Positions 5,959 to 8,674 of a stretch of 8,674 nucleotides of DNA are shown one piece after another (positions within the stretch are counted from its first letter, which is position 1; each line of letters begins with the position of its first letter). The notes under the pieces are model-generated. The model had not been told where the DNA came from and did not search any database. It saw only the letters and a program-made list of their open reading frames with translations. The position numbers and the translations under genes were made by a program. The stretch is taken from NCBI GenBank assembly GCA_015904045.1, contig JABMDG010000068.1, positions 1,781 to 10,454 of the forward strand. Direction: 5' to 3'. This DNA comes from Nitrospira sp. GTDB lineage: Bacteria; Nitrospirota; Nitrospiria; Nitrospirales; Nitrospiraceae.

Positions 5959-6213
5959 GACTGTTCCCTCCCTTCTCGATCATCAGACCTCTTCCCTGAC
6001 ATCCGATGAGTCCGATTCACAAAAGCCCTGTGCGATTCCGATGCCATCGGGACCGGTTCAGAACGGCGGGCAATACTCGATGAAACAAAGACTTGAGGCG
6101 GCAAGACTTTAGAAATGCGATCGGGGTGTGACGCAAGAATACTCAGGCTCGTCCCGGTCGATGGGGTAAAACGGGGCAATCACACGAAGGTCTGGTGTTT
6201 CCTGAAGGAGGGA
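5959..6213. other. intergenic region between cupin and Spy-like gene
   Basis: I see no gene. The minus-strand frame at 5955-6179 (74 codons) has no ribosome site and no recognisable residues. The region carries the sigma54-like element at 6031-6046 and the Spy-like gene's Shine-Dalgarno. I find no T-tailed hairpin behind the cupin stop at 6214. Confidence 0.55.
6031..6046 (-). promoter_or_regulatory. candidate sigma54-type (-24/-12) promoter of the Spy-like gene
   Basis: Minus strand reads TGGCATCGGAATCGCA, with TGGCA at -24, GCA at -12 and exact GG-N10-GC spacing: the best of the three in this window. The start site would lie near 6019, giving a leader of about 60 nt. A small dyad (CCGATG-G-CATCGG, 6038-6050) overlaps the -24 end. 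Sequence match only. Confidence 0.38.
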
Positions 6214-6600
6214 TTACGCACTCTGCGGACGGACCGCGACTGTGATGAGAATGGCGGAATGTTGCACAGCCTTCACTGAATGGGGGACCCCGTTATCCAG
6301 AGCCAAGACTTCCCCCTTCCGAACGGGCTTCGTCTGTTCGCCGGCGGTGAATTCGATGTGGCCATCCAAGACCTGCACCGTGATCGGCCCTGGCGCCTTG
6401 TGGGTGGGGAGCGTGGCGCCTGCGCTCAAGGCACGGAAGATCAGACGCAGATCGTCGGTCTTCAATAGGATGATGGTCCGATCCTGTCCGGCCTGGTCCT
6501 GCCGTCGGAGGGATTCGAGCTGAGCTCCGACGTCGAACACTTCCATTGGAGACGATTGCGACAGGGTCGACTCAGCATCTTTCATTGGAAGGGGCTTCAT
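6214..6600 (-). CDS. small single-domain cupin protein
   Basis: This 128-residue protein has a single cupin barrel from about residue 45 to the end. Motif 1 is GATLPTHKAPGPITVQVLDG (61-80) and motif 2 is GEVLALDNGVPHSVKA (96-111). Candidate metal ligands are His67 and His107; the usual second His and the Glu of motif 1 are replaced (HKAPG instead of HxH...E), so metal binding may be weakened or absent. There is no signal peptide. Small cupins of this kind have varied or unknown roles (sugar, amino acid or metal binding, or regulation), and I cannot assign one. The start at 6600 has GGTGAG 4 nt upstream; a second Met five codons in is possible. It follows sodC by 59 nt across a likely terminator and may be transcribed by read-through from it. 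Confidence 0.78.
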   Translation of the reverse strand: MKPLPMKDAESTLSQSSPMEVFDVGAQLESLRRQDQAGQDRTIILLKTDDLRLIFRALSAGATLPTHKAPGPITVQVLDGHIEFTAGEQTKPVRKGEVLALDNGVPHSVKAVQHSAILITVAVRPQSA

Positions 6601-6610
6601 GCACTCACCA

Positions 6611-6650
6611 AAACCGGGAGCCGAACGATCATGCGCGTCCGGCTCCCAGA
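6611..6650 (-). terminator. probable Rho-independent terminator after sodC
   Basis: The arms GGGAGCCG (6616-6623) and CGGCTCCC (6640-6647) are perfectly complementary, and two more pairs continue past one mismatch. On the minus strand the stem is followed by CGGTTTTGG. The T run is only four long, so termination may be partial, leaving read-through into the cupin gene. Confidence 0.55.
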
Positions 6651-6659
6651 CTTCTCGCG

Positions 6660-7241
6660 TTATTGTTTGACGATCACGCCGCAGGCGATCCGGGGCCCGC
6701 CTGGCGCATCCTTGGTCGGTGGATCAGGCAAGTACTTATCTTGAAGCTCATGGATGATGAAGGCACTGCCGTCTTTGTCGAACAGCGTATTCAGCCCATC
6801 GGCCAACGTGACTCGGCTCGTGATGGTATAGAGCGAGCCGTTCCGGCTCTCATCGACATACAGATTCTGCAAGTCGCCGAGATGATAGGGATGATTCGCA
6901 AGCCCCGGGGTAACTGACGCCTCCGGATTGACATTGGCATCGACGTTGCCGTCGTAATGGCCCTTGGCCGAGGCGAAAGGTTCGCAGCTTCCCGTTTCGT
7001 GAATATGGATACCATGCAATCCCGGCGTGAGTTTGCTCTCAGGACTTCCTTTCACGCTTATCTCGATCCGCACGCGCCCCTCATATTTTTCGTAGAGATG
7101 CGCCTCTCCGGTAATGCCTGGTCCGGTAATCGTCGCTTTCGCATGCAGCGGCGCCGCGTGCTTACCCGTGTGATACGACGAACAGCCGCCCAGAATAAGT
7201 CCGATGGCGACCCCTGCTCCAACCATTGCGAATGTGTTCAT
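6660..7241 (-). CDS. sodC: Cu/Zn superoxide dismutase, lipoprotein form
   Basis: This 193-residue enzyme converts superoxide to O2 and H2O2 outside the cytoplasm. The N-terminus is a lipoprotein signal with lipobox LGGC (Cys20), so it should be anchored to a membrane. The active site is complete: Cu ligands His79 and His81 (GLHGIHIHETGSCEP), bridging His95 (GHYDG), Zn side His117, His120 and Asp123 (NHPYHLGDL), and Cu ligand His164 (FIIHEL). The structural disulfide pair is Cys86 and Cys187 (GGPRIACGVI). The start is well fixed by a perfect AAGGAGG at 7247-7253 and by its own promoter at 7270-7298. It lies downstream of two cytochromes c, whose electron leakage to O2 is a plausible source of superoxide; that link is inference. 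Confidence 0.95.
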   Translation of the reverse strand: MNTFAMVGAGVAIGLILGGCSSYHTGKHAAPLHAKATITGPGITGEAHLYEKYEGRVRIEISVKGSPESKLTPGLHGIHIHETGSCEPFASAKGHYDGNVDANVNPEASVTPGLANHPYHLGDLQNLYVDESRNGSLYTITSRVTLADGLNTLFDKDGSAFIIHELQDKYLPDPPTKDAPGGPRIACGVIVKQ

Positions 7242-7269
7242 GCCAACCTCCTTGATTCGATTATCCTAG

Positions 7270-7298
7270 ATCATATCCACCGGCGCCGGCCGGTTCAA
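7270..7298 (-). promoter_or_regulatory. sigma70-type promoter of sodC
   Basis: On the minus strand TTGAAC (7293-7298) and TATGAT (7270-7275) are separated by exactly 17 nt, matching -35 at four and -10 at five of six positions. The start would be near 7263, giving a leader of about 22 nt that carries AAGGAGG. Nearly the whole spacer is occupied by the dyad at 7279-7294. Confidence 0.65.
7279..7294. promoter_or_regulatory. 16-bp dyad inside the sodC promoter spacer
   Basis: ACCGGC-CGGC-GCCGGT on the minus strand: 6-bp perfect arms around 4 nt, located between -35 and -10 and overlapping the -35 edge. A factor bound here would directly affect RNA polymerase. The arrangement recalls MerR-family operators, but those usually have 19-20 bp spacers, so a repressor site or a chance GC dyad remain possible. 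Confidence 0.4.
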
Positions 7299-7314
7299 AT
7301 TCTTTTTCGTCCCC

Positions 7315-7845
7315 TCACTCGTCTGTCCCGCCTCTTCGTCCGCGATGTTCCATCCCTTCCCGTCCACCCATCATCGGTCCCATCCCTTCCCTATGACCCA
7401 TTCTCGCCCGCCCATGTCCGCCGGCGAAGGTGCGTTCATACTGGATGAGGCTCCAGATCTCTTCGTCGGACAACACCGGGCCGAATCCGATCATGGCCGT
7501 GCCGGGTGAGCCGTGCTTGATGGCCCAGAAAAGTTCCCCTTCTGTACGATGGCGCCAGAATCCATGATGTTGGAAATTACGAGGTGCGGGTTTCAGCTTG
7601 GCGGCCGCGGGCCCGTTTCCGCCTCCGTCCGTCCCATGACAATTGAAACAGCCGCCCTTGCCGTCATAGATGGTCTTCCCTTTTTCGACGACTTGCGGGG
7701 AATTGGACAAAGGGCTCTTGAGCGCGCGCGCTTCAGCCAGCTTGTCGGCAGGCACCACCGGCTGCATCATGTGCCGTTCCGCGGCCACCGGAGATCCGGC
7801 CAGCACAACCGTTGTGATGAATAACGCGAATACGCTGGGCTTCAT
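7315..7845 (-). CDS. periplasmic monohaem cytochrome c with Met/His/Gly-rich tail
   Basis: From the ATG at 7845 the protein has 176 residues: a signal peptide (1-22, ending SPVAA/ERH), a haem c site CFNCH at 66-70, and a probable distal Met118 (GTAMIGFG). The open frame continues upstream to 8010, but those residues lie inside the preceding cytochrome gene and look meaningless. The 7845 start is supported by AAGGAG 7 nt upstream, the signal peptide and the ATGA overlap (7842-7845). Residues 143-176 form a tail rich in His, Met, Gly and Arg (GHGRARMGHREGMGPMMGG), unusual for a small cytochrome and similar in composition to the Spy-like tail at 5398. Paralogous to the gene just upstream. It should shuttle electrons in the periplasm; partner unknown. 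Confidence 0.88.
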   Translation of the reverse strand: MKPSVFALFITTVVLAGSPVAAERHMMQPVVPADKLAEARALKSPLSNSPQVVEKGKTIYDGKGGCFNCHGTDGGGNGPAAAKLKPAPRNFQHHGFWRHRTEGELFWAIKHGSPGTAMIGFGPVLSDEEIWSLIQYERTFAGGHGRARMGHREGMGPMMGGREGMEHRGRRGGTDE

Positions 7846-8312
7846 CGTCGTACTCCTTGTTCGTCGTTTGCGAACGATCGCACATAGCGCAGCACCTGCC
7901 AGGCCTCTTCCTCCGTTAAGATCAGCGGCACAAAGGAGGCCATCGCCGTCCCCTTGCTGCCGTTCTTTAAAATCCAGAACAATTCCCCGTCCGTTCGGGC
8001 GGATTGCCACTCCTTGTCGGTGAAGTTGCGGGGCAAGGGACCCTTGAGCGTGCCCGGCTCGATATCGCCGCCAAACCCCTTGCCGTCTTTTCCGTGACAG
8101 GTCACACAGAAGGCTTTCCCATGGAACAGCATCTTCCCCTTCTCAAGAGTTTCCTGCGTCGCCGGAAGCGGATTCATCCAGCTTTTGACATGCTCGATTT
8201 GGTCGGGCGGTACTCGCGGCCTAAGTATGCCCTCGTCGCCGCCAAAGACCGGAGCTCCCATTGAGCCAATCACTGCCGCCACGAACGCCGTGATCAGGAA
8301 GTACATCCCCAT
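7842..8312 (-). CDS. monohaem cytochrome c, exported
   Basis: This 156-residue protein begins with a hydrophobic segment (about 1-21), which is either a signal peptide or an uncleaved anchor; there is almost no basic stretch before it. The haem c site CVTCH is at 69-73 and the likely distal ligand is Met124 (GTAMASF). Between them lie LPRNFTDKEW and RTDGELFWILKNGSKG, shared closely with the next cytochrome (APRNF, RTEGELFWAIKHGSPG), so the two arose by duplication. Its TGA overlaps the ATG of the next gene (ATGA), indicating translational coupling and probably equal output of the two proteins. The Shine-Dalgarno is weak (GAGACGGA); the Met two codons downstream is an alternative start. A cytochrome c pair such as this may form a relay, but the electron donor and acceptor are not visible. 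Confidence 0.87.
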   Translation of the reverse strand: MGMYFLITAFVAAVIGSMGAPVFGGDEGILRPRVPPDQIEHVKSWMNPLPATQETLEKGKMLFHGKAFCVTCHGKDGKGFGGDIEPGTLKGPLPRNFTDKEWQSARTDGELFWILKNGSKGTAMASFVPLILTEEEAWQVLRYVRSFANDEQGVRR

Positions 8313-8369
8313 CGATATCCGTCTCGGTTTGCACTATGTCGCGAACACTGGCCGAGGCACAGGAGCAAG

Positions 8370-8390
8370 CCCGGTCCATAGCAGACCGAG
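8370..8390 (-). other. short inverted repeat after the partial upstream gene
   Basis: CTCGGTC and GACCGGG (minus strand) can form a 7-bp stem, one pair being G-T, with a 7-nt loop. It follows the stop at 8411 by 20 nt and precedes the cytochrome gene. There is no T-tract, so it is at best a weak terminator or leader hairpin. I see no convincing promoter between 8313 and 8410. Confidence 0.25.
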
Positions 8391-8410
8391 CCGGCACCCC
8401 TTCGATGACC

Positions 8411-8674
8411 TTACTTGTCAGAAAACCCGGTGAATTTGTGTCCGAGGGATTGCGGGAAACTCACCGTGCCATCAGGAAATTCCTGCCCATGCTGCCACAG
8501 ATGATAGATCACACCGTCCGTTCCTGCTGCGACCTCCGCCACCTTCGCGGCTTGGTCAGCGGGCATATCGAGGACTTGAACTCGGCCGGTCGCGATTTCG
8601 ACCTTGTGGTCGTGGAAATGTCGGTGCCACTGAATGGCAGGCAGCTTTCTCGTCAGGTCTTTGGCGACAAAATA
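8411..8674 (-). CDS. C-terminal 87 residues of an unrecognised His-rich protein
   Basis: The minus-strand frame is open from the window end to a TAA at 8411-8413. It starts YFVAKDLTRKLPAIQWHRHF and contains a His cluster (HRHFHDHK, residues 17-24), later YHLWQHGQEFPDG, and ends LGHKFTGFSDK. Codon use and residue composition look like a real gene, and no competing frame covers the stretch. I do not recognise the family. The His cluster suggests metal binding but is not a known motif. It lies 98 nt above the cytochrome c pair and is read in the same direction, so it may belong to the same transcript and the same electron-transfer system. Its start, localisation and full length are outside the window. 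Confidence 0.6.
   Translation of the reverse strand, partial: YFVAKDLTRKLPAIQWHRHFHDHKVEIATGRVQVLDMPADQAAKVAEVAAGTDGVIYHLWQHGQEFPDGTVSFPQSLGHKFTGFSDK

Noticed and set aside
5955..6179. Minus-strand frame of 74 codons overlapping the Spy-like start
   Set aside because: No Shine-Dalgarno, no recognisable residues, and it overlaps candidate promoter elements. Its TGA overlapping the Spy ATG looks accidental.
7279..7306. Plus-strand hairpin followed by a T-rich run, resembling a terminator
   Set aside because: No plus-strand gene ends here. The same bases are better explained as the sodC promoter spacer on the minus strand.
1..8674. CRISPR array, tRNA or rRNA gene, insertion sequence or integrase
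   Set aside because: No regularly spaced short repeats, no tRNA-like cloverleaf noticed and no transposase or recombinase frame on either strand. The junctions show no flanking terminal inverted repeats.

Overview
The window is moderately GC-rich bacterial DNA. Every gene I can support lies on the minus strand, so transcription runs from high to low coordinates. The gene content suggests the Nitrospirota, most likely a Nitrospira relative: a multi-subunit 2-oxoacid:acceptor oxidoreductase (Por type) with a fused gamma-delta subunit and a separate alpha subunit, small periplasmic c-type cytochromes, hemerythrin, YtxH and Spy-like proteins. The genus is an inference from gene content, not from a marker gene.

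Layout in the direction of transcription. (1) 8674-6214, electron transfer and oxidative stress: the 3' end of an unrecognised His-rich protein, two paralogous monohaem cytochromes c overlapping by ATGA, a lipoprotein Cu/Zn superoxide dismutase with a clear sigma70-type promoter, and a small cupin. (2) 5958-3296, a rearranged tandem array: an intact Spy/CpxP-like protein, a YtxH protein, a DksA/TraR-type protein cut off in its zinc finger, a 5'-truncated Por gamma fragment fused in frame to the tail of a second Spy-like protein, and a second YtxH protein. (3) 3286-841, a Por cluster: gamma-delta fusion, an alpha gene without its N-terminal TPP-binding half, and an apparently intact beta. (4) 740-1: a hemerythrin-like protein and the N-terminus of another cytochrome c.

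The main signal is the mosaic in (2) and (3). The order Spy - YtxH - (DksA) - porG... occurs twice in tandem with diverged paralogues. Three junctions cut through genes: dksA/porG near 4541, porG/spy at 4078/4079, and porD/porA near 2385-2410. Two units, each apparently of the form 'Spy-YtxH-Por', seem to have been collapsed by deletions. No complete Por enzyme is encoded here, because both units lack the alpha N-terminal domain. A misassembly must be excluded first.

A second pattern is regulatory. The regions upstream of Spy and of both YtxH genes each carry a GG-N10-GC element resembling a sigma54 -24/-12 promoter. The two YtxH copies sit at nearly identical distances from their start codons, and dyads lie further upstream. 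If real, the Spy/YtxH/Por units would be activator-dependent stress or envelope operons.
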